A stretch of DNA of 64,000 bases. Origin: Paulinella micropora (taxonomy: Eukaryota; Cercozoa; Imbricatea; Euglyphida; Paulinellidae). This document shows positions 12,198-22,726 of this stretch, piece after piece. The position numbers were made by a program, and so were the translations under genes. The DNA lies in the NCBI GenBank assembly GCA_019918135.1, contig WBZZ01000913.1:155001-219000 (forward strand), written 5' to 3'. Positions within the stretch are counted from its first letter, which is position 1; each line of letters opens with the position of its first letter. A model generated the notes under the pieces. That model saw only the letters and a program-made list of their open reading frames with translations, was not told the DNA's origin and did no database searches.

Positions 12198-13310
12198 GTA
12201 CCGGGTATTTCCCGCATAACTATTCACGCTATGATCGTCTATAATTATATTCTCGGAAACGGATTGTATTAATTCTCATATATTATACTTCTCGCATACT
12301 GTATATCGAGGGGAGTGATATAGGTGATTTGAGCGGGTGGACCCATGTTACCAGAGCGGTTGAAAAGCTGCCGAGCGTCAACCTAGAATAGTTTGACGCG
12401 CGGTAGTGATTCGAGATGGAAGATATCTGGACTTTCACCTTTCTCTTCCCTCCCCCCTCCATTTGTTAAGTCGTAATAATCATTCAGTCGCATAATTCTA
12501 CAAAGTTAAGGGGGAGGATGAGAAGCGCCGCAGCGGAGTTCGAGTCGGGCCCCGAAAACTTGCTAAGTACGTGCGTGTTTCCGTGTTAGTGTAAGCTCGG
12601 AAACACACACTACCTTATCGATTGTATTGCTTAAACATGATAAATCTTTTGTAATCACACTATATACATAAAAATCTATAAGAAGCCGACATGGAGTCCG
12701 GCTGGTCGGTGAACGTGCCACACGGGAGTGTGGAACAACACGGAAGTACGTCAGACCAGCCGGGTGTACTAGACAGGCCGATAATTACAGATATCGTGTC
12801 TTTGTTCACATACATTATATTATTTTTGTTACTTTTATATAACCCCTTACGGGAAGCGCTTCCAAATTTTAGTTTTCATGATATGATCATATGTGGATAT
12901 ATATTATATTTATACATATACATTTTTCATATATCTGTCACATATTTATGTATTACTTCTTCTGAAGATATTATCATAACTCTGTATTCTTATATGATCC
13001 ATATGTATGTAATTTTCACATATTTCTCTTACTCATTTGCGAGGTAAAGAGAGTAGGGCGTTAATCTTCTTCTCGTTGGGTAGGCCCGAATATACCACAG
13101 GTGCGGTGCCTTGTACGTACTCTAGCTGATACGTACTCGCTGTGGATAGGAGGGTAGCCAACCCCAACAATACTTCTCGGAGAGAGTGAGGGTAAGAGAA
13201 TATGTTTTGAGTTTGTGTTTTCTAATGTTTCACAAAATAGTAATAGGAGACGTAACTTAATTAGGAACGGCAGTAACTTAATATTAATTTAATTTGTTCC
13301 AGGGGGGAGT
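12198..13310 (+). other. copia A 3' non-coding region
   Basis: About 1.1 kb between RNase H and the 3' LTR. It includes a hairpin at about 12,573-12,608 (gtgtttccg against cggaaacac) and another pairing ggctggtc near 12,702 with gaccagcc near 12,753. A hydrophobic open stretch (12,691-13,047) is too AT-biased to support as a gene. A G-rich polypurine tract at about 13,302-13,310 precedes the LTR. Confidence 0.6.
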
Positions 13311-13502
13311 GTTGGAACTAATTAATTAATAGTTATGGACCGGCCGTATCGGAGTAACGGTGTCGTTAGAACCATTACTTATGATCCGGCCAGTCAAGTT
13401 ACGTGGCGCGTCTGTTGGCGCCTTTTCTCATTAAAGTTGTTATCGTATGTTGAGAGTGCAGTTGCCATCATAGATTGCTTTATTAATAACAGTAGTCTAA
13501 CA
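13311..13502 (+). repeat. 3' LTR of copia A
   Basis: Starts TGTTGGAACTAATT directly after a polypurine tract and ends CTAACA. It matches 13,847-14,039 (about 190 bp) with a few differences, which sets both as LTRs of one copia family. Confidence 0.85.
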
Positions 13503-13846
13503 CTTCCAATTTATTTAGTACACTCTCTTGACATAGTACTTGTCCCTTTCGAAACAAGGCGAATTCTGAGAACTGACGAGAATATTTCAAGTGTGAACAC
13601 GAGTTGTGTAGTGGTTGGAGTTGTTCAACTTGAAGTCAGAGTGAGAAAATAAAGTGGAAAAAGATGAAAGATTGCCACTTTACCTGACATAGATATTATT
13701 TATTTCTCACTGGGAACCGGAAAAAGCGGTCCACTGAAATATTAATAAAGTGTAGATATGGGGGAAAAAGGCAATACTTAACATTTTCTAAAAAGCTAAC
13801 CGGTAAATCGAAATAAATTGATCTGTTAACTGCAGTTCAACTGATG
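13503..13846. other. Unassigned DNA between the two copia elements
   Basis: 344 bp with no gene or repeat that I can recognise. It may be host sequence flanking copia A on the right and copia B on the left. Confidence 0.6.
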
Positions 13847-14039
13847 TTGCAACTAATAATTCATTAATAGTTATGGACCGGCCGTATCGGAGTAACGGTG
13901 TCGTTAGAGCCATTACTTATGATTCTGTCAGTCAAGTTACGTGGCGCATCTGTTGGCGCCTTTTCTCATTAAAGTTGTTGTAGTATGTTGAGAGTGTATT
14001 GCTATCATAGATTGCTTTATTAATAACAGTAGTCTAGCA
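13847..14039 (+). repeat. 5' LTR of copia B
   Basis: Starts TGTTGCAACT, ends CTAGCA, and matches the LTR at 13,311-13,502. The following GGTTATCGAGCC resembles the initiator-tRNA primer-binding sites used by copia elements. Confidence 0.85.
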
Positions 14040-14343
14040 GGTTATCGAGCCTTGATTAGCGAACTCTGCGCCAACAGCTTTAATCAGTTGCATTTAGTCT
14101 GAAAGGAGAGGCATTAGGCCTTCAACAGAAAAGTGCGAGGATTGACGTGCTGCAGGCAGTCGACATCATCCCGTGGGTAGGCAGAAGGCACTCACCTCAA
14201 ACGTGTCTATCGGCTAGACAGCATAGCATAGACACACCAACTCATTTCATCCCTAATTAATAACTATTCCTCCATTTTTACCTAATTGTAGGAATTTTAT
14301 TGGTAGTTGAGTTTAGCTCCTACCTTCCGCACTTTGGTCCAAC
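14040..14343 (+). other. Primer-binding site and leader of copia B
   Basis: Non-coding. It begins with the putative primer-binding site GGTTATCGAGCC and ends just before the gag ATG at 14,344. Positions 14,151-14,343 are the same sequence as 1-113 plus 5,043-5,129, which shows the uninterrupted form of the site where the nested Ty3-type element landed in copy A. Confidence 0.75.
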
Positions 14344-17300
14344 ATGGCAAACACCATGTTTGGAATGTCGATGAACAGAGGGTTTAAAGTGGACCCACCG
14401 CCGTTTAACAGCAGAGACCCAGATTGGGATAATTGGGAATATGGGTTCCTTGCTGTCCTGGCGATCTATGATCCCTTAGCAATAGGGGAGCTACCTCCCC
14501 ACAAGCGACTCCCTCTGTTTACACAAGCAAAGCTGACAGTTTCTTTCAATCTACCTACTGAACCACCTCTTTCACCTTCCGGAGATAGCAAGGACGAGAG
14601 TCAGGACAGGGCAGAGAGTAAGAAACCTACAGCTGCAGTAAAGAAAGAACCTACCAGCTCTTCCTCCAGCTCTGCCTTACCTGTCAAAAAGGAACAAGGA
14701 CCTAGAACTAGCTCTGCTTTGCCTGATCCTTCTCCTTCCACAGAAACTGCTGAGCATAAAGAGCCTGATGAGAGTTTGGTCCCTATACTAACTACCGCAT
14801 CTAGACCAAACCCCCTTTTTACATCTTTTGCTACAACTAAGTACTACCAGCAAGTTGAAGAAAGAGATAGACTGAACCATAACCGATTTATCTTTTCTCT
14901 CTTAATTCAGTCCTGCTCTAAGGACAAGGAAGCTATGTCTGTGATCAGAACAGCGGGGTCGGATGGAGTCAAATGTTTCATGGCATTGAGGAAGAGATAT
15001 GGAGGTCTTGACCTTGTCAAATGGAAAGAAAGACAAGACTTCCTTGACCTTTCTTACCCCAAAAAGGTTCAAGACGTAAGACCCTGGTTGACTCTCTTTC
15101 ACAGCAATATTGCTGGTCAAGAGTCAGTTATGAAAGTCCCATAGTATTACCCAGAACTCGTAAAGATAGAAATGGTCATGAAAAAGATCGAACACCTGAC
15201 CGAGTTCGACAGTTTTCGCAACAAGGTCACCAGCCTCCTTCCGGAGGAACGACCGGGTTGGGAATCCTTTGTAAAAGTAATTGAACAGGTTGCTCAAACA
15301 GAGAAATCCAAAAGCAAAATGAAGAGACTTTACTCGTCAGGGGGCGGTTTTCGATCCCTTTCATCTAAAACTTCATCTGGTGTGGGTACCAATAACGACC
15401 CCATAACAGTCAATCTTATGGGAAGTCAAGCTGGTAAGACATCCCAAGGTTGCTACAACTGTCATGGTGATCACCAAATCAAGATTTGCATTGTCCCCTG
15501 TAATCTTCCCGAGTGCCCTCGAGACGGACATGTCCCGATGAACTGCACCATAAGGAAGAAGGCAGCAAGGATTGTCAACTTAGCAAAAGGGGTAGGAGAG
15601 CTGAGCCTGACTAGGACAGATAAGACTCAGGAGGCAGTAAAGGGAAGAGAAAGATGAGACGACAGAAGAAAGAAGTAGGGAAGGAGAAAAGGAAGTTGAA
15701 ATCATCTGATTTCATCAAGAAGAGTACAGCAAAGACCAAGACGATTAGTCTGCACGCAGGAGGTTCTGACTCCTCTTCTTCTGGTAGCTCTGAAGAAGAA
15801 GAAGAATCCGAAGCTCATGATTCAGACGAAGAGTCTAGTACTCATGATGAGGATGGAGGTGAGGAGGGAATAGGGGAAATAGGGTACATCAATCACATGT
15901 TAAGCATAAATATGATGAAGAGGGAGGAAACAGACGAAGAAGAACCAAATCTCTCACTCGACAACACCCCACCCACTTTCTCTTTGAACAACAACCACCG
16001 CCACCCCACACTTCAGAATTGAAGGACAAGAAGGAAAAGAGCAACACACACGCACAAGATATGTCTGCTCCCCCTCGTGCCCCTCGGTCTACTCATTTCA
16101 TTCCTCTCCTGAAAGACAACCGCTTCGTCAATTCCCTTGACATGGTGGGCGACCCAACGCCTCTTGGGGTAATATACCCTATGGAGGAGGGATGGGGGCT
16201 TCGTCGTGTCAAGGGAGGATATAGGAAGGTCCCAATGAAGTCCCGGAATTCTATTTATTTTCACTTACGTGAACACGATGGACCGTTGCTCAATCTATGG
16301 GCACACCCCCTCAGGGAAAGTGCGACCATTGTTTCAAATTCGAAACAATGTGATGGGTTTAATGTAAACAACGCACGTTGTTCATGGAAACTAGGGGCCG
16401 CCCGGGGCAAAACCAGATCAGGTGGCGAATGTGCCCAGAGGATGGAAAAAACGGGGTTGTGATTTTTGTTCCCACCATATCGGCAGCGAGCGAAATAGGG
16501 CTGATTTATTGGCAGTAATTAGAGCACAGCTGAACTTGGGGGGTACACCATGTCACTTTGGGTTAATGGTAGCCCCTATGGACTGGCTTACACGTCAGTG
16601 GATTAGGACAGATGAAATATCCTCCTCTGCTCAGTCTGATCCTCTCACGAACTGGATTTGCCCTACCTGTAATGATCAGTTCCTCTCTCAAAACAGCCTT
16701 GACTTCCATCTCCCCATTTGCGGACAGAGGACGCCATCTTCCTCACACACATCACCACCCAGACATGTCTCTTCTCATAGCTCTAGTGCTTCATCATCTT
16801 CTCTCACAAGACATACTCTCCCTACTTCAACTGTACAACGTTCTGACTCAAACATTGAAACGAGTGAGAACGTTGAGGCTGCAGTAGGGGAAAACAACCA
16901 AAAAAGAGAGAGAGGTGAGGGAGAGACGATGATGGACGAAGACGATGATGAAATCATCTCTTATGCTACTCCTCAAAAGTCTTCCTCTTCTTCTCCTGCA
17001 TCATCTGTACAACGCTCGAACTCTAAAAAAGAGATGAGTAAGAGCGTTGAGGATGAGGCAGGGGGAGAAGAGGGGGAGAGGAAAAGAGCACGCCCATTGT
17101 CTGTCCGTCGTATCACGCATTCCCCTTCACCACGCCTTGCACCTAGCGAGTTGAATGAAGGGAGGGAGAGAGAGTTAGAGAGAGATAGGATTAGGAGAGA
17201 CCCCACGGTCGCATGGAGATGGGATGAGGGGAAGATGATGATAGTAGGGGGAAATGGAGAAATACCATCTATTGGAGAGATACACAGGCTGTTCGGTGCG

Positions 17301-17670
17301 TCAGCAGAGGGTGCTAGAGAGATAGAGGTGAGGGATTCTCTTATTACCGGAAGAGACGGGGGAGTTAATGAGTTCTATCTTGAACTCTACATGGATATTC
17401 AGAGTTTCGTTATTTCTATGGCCCACAAATGGAACAACACTTTTGCGAGGGGGCTTGTTGCGGCATTTCCTCATCTAAGAACTCGATTACTGGAATACCG
17501 GGAATACTGGCAAAGGATAGTGATAGAGAGGGAGAACGTACGAGATATCCCTCCATCAAGACCTAGGACATTTCCCAACCCCACCTCAAACATCTCACCC
17601 CCATCTGAGAAAGATTGTGTCATAATGATGCATGAGAGCGAGGGAGATGAGAGAGAGACACCTGAAAAGA
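14344..17670 (+). pseudogene. copia B gag and gag-pol linker relic
   Basis: Begins MANTMFGMSMNRGF. A conserved amino block (DPDWDNWEYGFLAV) is followed by a Ser/Lys/Glu-rich insert and a helical capsid-like block (14,830-15,130). A Cys/His cluster then starts at about 15,450. Further on, near 16,655-16,720, is a C-x2-C-x12-H-x3-C finger (starts CPTCNDQF), followed by Ser-rich and Glu/Arg-rich stretches. Two or more metal-binding clusters in one copia gag region is unusual. It is a relic with about three breaks. Confidence 0.75.
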
Positions 17671-18945
17671 CTATGGCGGGGATGGTGTGGGTAGACGATA
17701 GTGGGGCCAGTGAGTCCCAATCACCCCATAAGGATGTATTCGTGAGGTTGAAGCATAACCCTCAGAAGCTCAAAATTGCGAAAGGGAGTATTAGGACAGA
17801 GTACAAAGGAAAAATCTTAATGCAACTCTCTGGAGCAAACGGAGAACCGGTTCAGGTGTATGATTCACACACGACATACAACCCCCACTTGAGTTACGGA
17901 TAAGTAGCCACTTCGGCTTGGTTGAAACAAGGACTGGCAGTAGTCCATCAAAACAACCAGGTGCTTGTGCTCAAGTCCCCAATCCATATCAATGAGGAAC
18001 AGATTGTAGCTAGGGGCAGATCTTTGCCCAACAATCTGTTCGTCTTTGATCCCCCGGGAATGCCCCCTCTAGACCCAAATCAACGATACCAACCAGTCCC
18101 TCTCGAAAAACAGAATGTGAAAGTAGAGAAAGGGGGATCATCTTCCTCTACCGTCACATTCTGACTCCCACCTCGCCGTCCTGCACAACCAACAACCCTT
18201 CCCGTGTACGATGATGTATGTTGCAATGATGTCCCATGTTTATGTGAGGGGTATCACGACAATAAATCATATGTCCGTTGTCTTGCGAAACAAGTACGGA
18301 GAAGGGTGAGAATTGTTCGCAAAGTTTGGCTTGTTGTTTGGTCATGCCAAATGATGCATGTTCGCACACCTCACGAACTCAAGAACATGATGTTGTTTGC
18401 CGAATGTCAAAAGCATTAAATCCTGTTGTCCGACCCACACATAGTGAGCATATACACGCCACCTTCTTCCATCAAATGTGTAAACATAGAGGGGTGAAGG
18501 CTATGCAAAGAATGGCTCATTGTATGGGGGTGAAGATAGTAGGGGTAGGATGGCGAGAAAGGACTATGAAGTGCGAGTAATGTTTAAGGAATAAAATAAA
18601 GAAAGCAACTCATTTCCACAAGAACCATCACCGTGGCATTGTTGAACGTCATTCCGGGGTTCATATTTCCATGGACACACAAGGATGGTGGAATACGATA
18701 TCATGGGACGGTAAGCGATACAAATTCACGGTCAAGTGTCTCGCTTCAAATTTCGAGCCTCGACTATTACTTACGTCATAAGAATGAATTCTTTCCGTGT
18801 TTTATTAAGGCCGTTGCTTTCTTTGAAAGACATACAAACCGGAAAGTCAAATTTATTACCTGTGACCAAGAATATGGTCGATATGATACCTTTCAGGAGT
18901 GGGTTAATGTTAATCAGCCTATCTTAATTGAGGCTCCAACCGCGG
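17671..18945 (+). pseudogene. copia B protease and partial integrase
   Basis: Carries the same D-S-G-A-S protease signature as copy A near 17,695, then the pre-integrase zinc region and the first part of the integrase core (FITCDQEYGRYDTF near 18,855). It ends where the Ty3/gypsy LTR starts. It is a relic with a few breaks. Confidence 0.85.
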
Positions 18946-19181
18946 TGTAGGCATCACCCCCGGATAGCCGGTAAAAAGTACCTTTTCCTGGTGACAGGTG
19001 CACCAGCTTGTTTTTCAGTATTATTTGTCCGGATTGGACCTGATGCCATTTTATTCCTGGTCTGTTGCCGTTTTCCTTTTTGGCTTCACTGAGCTAATAT
19101 AACGAGACATCATTCTCATTCTTGAGGACTGTGTTTGGTTGTATTACCGACTTTTTTCGAGCTATCGTTGGGGGCATTACA
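18946..19181 (+). repeat. 5' LTR of the long Ty3/gypsy element
   Basis: Begins TGTAGGCATCACC and ends GGGGCATTACA, followed by TTTGGAGTCC as in the short element. It shares the central block ctgagctaatataacgag with the other two LTRs but is diverged elsewhere. Confidence 0.88.
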
Positions 19182-19965
19182 TTTGGAGTCCACATCACTA
19201 GGGTGATTTCTTTCTGCTTTGCCACACAGGCAACAGAGTGAATTTTCACTGACCTGTCTCACACGGGGACGTCAGACGAAAACAAATACTCCAACACAGC
19301 TCCCTCATAACTCTTTCACAAAACAAATAATTTGATTGGTCTCAAGCAGGTGTCTCGTACCCTCTAGCCCAATCCATATCTGTGTGCTCACAAGGAGACA
19401 TCAGATACAAACTCTCTGTCGTTCTTGCTGTTCTTACATAGAGACCAAGAAGAAGGAGGTGGACAGAAGAGTGAAAGAACACACACAAAACACAAACAAG
19501 CATAGGGACAGGAGCACAACACTCTACCCTTCTAGTTTGTGCATTTATCTGCATTATCTCACACATACGTCAGAGTATTTTTGCAACTCTCTGATCGTTT
19601 TCTAAGGTAGGTCTGAGAACCTATCCGACCGACTGTCGACTTCTCAAGGAGAGCTTTTCTAGCTTCTCTATTACTATCTGTGTGTAGGTCCAAGTGCCTC
19701 ATACTAGATACAATACAGAAAAGAAGGAGGAGAAAGTAATCTGAGTAAGGAGAACAAGAAATCGGAGAAAGTCTCAAAGACTATTTTTCTCAAACAAAAA
19801 CAACATACAAACAGTGTTTCATAGAGGACAGGGAATCTTATCCTACCCTCTCTATTAGTTTCTCTCTTCACTAGTCAATCGACTGAAGGAGGAACAGAAC
19901 ACAAACGAACAAAAACCAAACATAGGAGCTGACACTGTCCTCCTGTTGATCACTACTACGACATC
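19182..19965 (+). other. Leader of the long Ty3/gypsy element
   Basis: Primer-binding site and about 780 bp of non-coding leader up to the gag ATG. No gene is supported. It repeats the atctgtcac-type motif seen in the leader of the short Ty3-type element. Confidence 0.65.
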
Positions 19966-22659
19966 ATGTCGACAGAGACCGCCGAAGTGAGTGAATTCTC
20001 GGAGGCAGATCAAAGAAGAGAAGAAGAAGAAGCAGGAGGAGGAGGAGGAAGAGGATTGAATGAAGGAGGAGGAGGAGGATTGAATGAAGGAGGAGGAGGA
20101 GATGAAGGAGTAGGAGGAGGAGTAGAAGAGGGCTGGGATGATGAAGGAAGATATGGAGGAGACGAAGATGAAGGAGGATTTGAACAAGAAGAGACGGGAG
20201 GAGGAGGAGCATATGGTAATCCCTTACCACCTGCCTACACGGGAGGAGGAGGACGAAAAATGATCGACGTGATTCATAGTGATGGAGAGGAGATCACAGT
20301 GGAGGAACAACAGTGGGTGCAAGACCACTATGACCTCACTAAAGAAGAGTTTGATAACAAGATGGTAGAGAAGGACACCTATGTGTGGATCCCTCAGGAT
20401 CAAAGAAGAGAGAAAAGTCGTGCTAAAAAGGATGTCTATATCCTATTATCAAACACAGCACAGCTCCTCGGCAAACTGGTCTCTGATTCAGAAGAGAGAA
20501 AGAAGATACAGCATATCAAGTTTGGGGACACACACACCCACCTTGAATTACTCGATGCTATCTTTGGGGTGTACACTCAAACCCTGATTTGGGAACGTAC
20601 ATACGGCCCACGATGTGAGGGTTACCTCCAGTACACAAACCCAAGAGCAACGGCCAGATTCCTCGCGACTGGTCAGGAGGCAGTCGATGTAACAAAAATG
20701 AAGACCAATCTGGGTTCGAAAAACTCGAGTGGCATATTTCATTTTTTTACAATGGAAATAAAGGCCTTGGAGGAGGGGAAGGCAGAGATGGAAAAAAGCA
20801 TTAAGGCAGCAGGAGAAACTCATCCTGTGATTGATGAGTTAGAGAAGACCGACAGAGTTCTGACCAAGATCAGACTGTTGATGGGTGCGTTACTGCACAA
20901 GGAGGCATGGAAGAGATGGATTCCTACCAAGGATCACTCTGTCCTTAAATCACTTAGTAACGCACCACCGGTCGCCAACAAAGCAGGTGTTGACCAATAT
21001 GTGGAGAAATATAATTTTCTCAGATCTGCTTCTGAATTGGTGGCCTTTATCACTCATGCTCAAAAGCTGGTGATATCTGAGAAGAAGAAGGCGAAAGAGA
21101 ATGAGGAGTTCGAGAAGACGATGAGACTGGAAAGAATGAAAGCAAAAGTGAGTGGTGCAAAGACACACCCTCCGACATATTTGACCCCACCAGCTCCTGC
21201 CCCACCAGCCCCTGCACCCTCGGGCTCAACTACGGTGGTGGTCACAAACACGGAGAAGAAGGACAGACAGAACATCATAAATGCCTTCAAGGGGAAGAAA
21301 GGAGGAGTGGCAAGTCTCATGCTATATGCCAAGACGAGCTCAGACAAAGACTCTGATGCTTCGCTTTTGAGCAAGCTCAAAGAGAACAATGCCTGCATGA
21401 AGGCTTTTCCTTGCGACGAAACGCAGGAATACGAGGCCCTTGTTACTGTTTTTGACCAATCTCTAGTCTCGGAGGGATTTGATCTGACACAGTACAAGTT
21501 TTTGAGAAAGAAGGAGGAGATTAAGAGAAACAATGCAACAGGCCTAGACGCTCAGTGTGAACTGGCGGTGGCCACACTCATTTCATATTTTCAATCTCAT
21601 GGATACCAGCATCTCTGCACTGGTACTCTCATAGGATTTGAAATCATTGAGACAGTGGCGATGAGTTTGAGGAGTGCTGTTGGCTTGGCGGCGACCCTTA
21701 CGGAGGTAGTTTCCTCCTATGGGCTATTCTATGGCCGCAAGTCGATCATCCTCTATTTCTTTTCGGCGTCACACACAGTTAACCCGAGCAAGCTTACTCA
21801 GCTCATACAACAATGCTCGACGTTTAGCTCAGTGAAGTCCAAGAACTTCCTCGAGACACACGTGTTCGAAAATACGGTTCAAAGCGTTGCTCCGTCAGCA
21901 CTGTTTCAAGAAGTGATGAGTGCATGCTCAAACATGGACTCGTTCACGGAGGCACATACGGCACAGGCAGGCGGTGTTCCTGTTGGCGCACAAGCCACGT
22001 ACACAAACAGAGTTGCCGGTTGGAAGAGACAGAGAGAGCCAGACCTGAAGACCGCATGTTGGAGGTGGTTCGCGGGCTTGCAGTGTAAGGCACAGATGGA
22101 GAACAGAGACTGCTCTTTCAATCATGATAGGCAGAACCCAACAGCAAGGGCAAATTTTCTGAGCAGGACGGAAGGCAAGGAACCGGGCCTTTTCAATATG
22201 CTTCAGATTGCCGCTGTGAACGAAGGTTGGTATGCCAATATGTGTGATAATGAGGAGTTACGAGAGGCAATCATTACCTACATGAAGAGGATGAAGGAGA
22301 AGAAGGAGGAAAGGGAGAGACAAAAGAACTTAAAGGCCTCTCAAAGAGGACGAGAAGGAGGAGCAGGAGCAGGAGGACGAGGAGGAGGAGCAGGAGGAGG
22401 ACGAGGACGAGGAACATGGAGAGGAGCCTCGAGGTGGCAGGGAACCCCTCAGAGAGGAAGAGGAGGAGGTCGGGGATATACCCCTTATGGAGGGAGAGCT
22501 GTTCGAGCTCCAGCCCCCCCACGCAGAGGAGGAGGAGGCTCGTGGGCAAGCTCCAACCCGAATTTCGGTCGAACTCAGGCCTACAACACTGCCTCGGAGA
22601 CCGATACGTCATCCTACCCGGACACTACTCAAGGTAATCGTTTCGAGGTGGTGGAATGA
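19966..22659 (+). CDS. Ty3/gypsy gag with CCCH zinc finger and RGG tail
   Basis: An open frame of 897 residues that looks whole. The first 90 residues are Gly/Glu-rich. A long helical part follows, with a Pro/Ala-rich hinge (about 405-425) and a conserved block ending in HLCTGTLIGFE (about 545-560). Near residue 697 is a finger with spacing C-x8-C-x8-C-x3-H (starts CWRWFAGLQC). The last 120 residues are Arg/Gly-rich. The family role is to form the particle and bind element RNA. A CCCH-type finger together with an RGG tail replaces the usual CCHC knuckle. The length is roughly double or more that of typical Ty3 gag. Confidence 0.8.
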   Translation: MSTETAEVSEFSEADQRREEEEAGGGGGRGLNEGGGGGLNEGGGGDEGVGGGVEEGWDDEGRYGGDEDEGGFEQEETGGGGAYGNPLPPAYTGGGGRKMIDVIHSDGEEITVEEQQWVQDHYDLTKEEFDNKMVEKDTYVWIPQDQRREKSRAKKDVYILLSNTAQLLGKLVSDSEERKKIQHIKFGDTHTHLELLDAIFGVYTQTLIWERTYGPRCEGYLQYTNPRATARFLATGQEAVDVTKMKTNLGSKNSSGIFHFFTMEIKALEEGKAEMEKSIKAAGETHPVIDELEKTDRVLTKIRLLMGALLHKEAWKRWIPTKDHSVLKSLSNAPPVANKAGVDQYVEKYNFLRSASELVAFITHAQKLVISEKKKAKENEEFEKTMRLERMKAKVSGAKTHPPTYLTPPAPAPPAPAPSGSTTVVVTNTEKKDRQNIINAFKGKKGGVASLMLYAKTSSDKDSDASLLSKLKENNACMKAFPCDETQEYEALVTVFDQSLVSEGFDLTQYKFLRKKEEIKRNNATGLDAQCELAVATLISYFQSHGYQHLCTGTLIGFEIIETVAMSLRSAVGLAATLTEVVSSYGLFYGRKSIILYFFSASHTVNPSKLTQLIQQCSTFSSVKSKNFLETHVFENTVQSVAPSALFQEVMSACSNMDSFTEAHTAQAGGVPVGAQATYTNRVAGWKRQREPDLKTACWRWFAGLQCKAQMENRDCSFNHDRQNPTARANFLSRTEGKEPGLFNMLQIAAVNEGWYANMCDNEELREAIITYMKRMKEKKEERERQKNLKASQRGREGGAGAGGRGGGAGGGRGRGTWRGASRWQGTPQRGRGGGRGYTPYGGRAVRAPAPPRRGGGGSWASSNPNFGRTQAYNTASETDTSSYPDTTQGNRFEVVE

Positions 22660-22726
22660 CTGGAGGGGGAAGAAGAGAGGAAGGAGAAGACTGTGAAGTT
22701 TAACCCTAAAGTCACAGTGCTTTCTA

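Larger units (their letters stand above)
1..13502 (+). mobile_element. Ty1/copia LTR retrotransposon, copy A (5' end off-window)
   Basis: The domain order protease, integrase, reverse transcriptase, RNase H identifies a Ty1/copia (Pseudoviridae-type) element. The 5' LTR is outside the window: base 1 matches position 14,151 of copy B, which lies in the leader after its LTR. The 3' LTR is at 13,311-13,502, preceded by a G-rich polypurine tract. A Ty3-type element (114-5,038) is inserted in the leader. Copies A and B are closely similar through most of their shared length, so they come from one family. The coding part is a relic with several breaks; the RT-RNase H part is the best preserved. Confidence 0.9.
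13847..18945 (+). mobile_element. Ty1/copia LTR retrotransposon, copy B, cut by a Ty3/gypsy element
   Basis: Starts with an LTR and repeats the leader, gag, protease and integrase of copy A at high identity. It ends at 18,945 in the integrase core, where the long Ty3/gypsy LTR begins. Its RT, RNase H and 3' LTR are not in the window. It is a relic with several breaks besides that insertion. Confidence 0.9.

Noticed and set aside
12347-12420. tRNA-like sequence (gagcggttgaaaagctgccgag with a later attcgag)
   Set aside because: It has a D-arm-like part, but no consistent acceptor stem or T-arm pairing could be formed. The second ttcgag near 12,540 is too far away for a normal tRNA.
12691-13047. 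Hydrophobic open stretch as an envelope gene of copia A
   Set aside because: The AT-rich composition gives chance hydrophobicity. There is no signal peptide, cleavage site or coding conservation to support it.
19855-20230. Minus-strand Ser/Leu-rich open stretches opposite the gypsy gag start
   Set aside because: They are antisense shadows of the Gly/Glu-rich gag repeats (gga and gaa codons).
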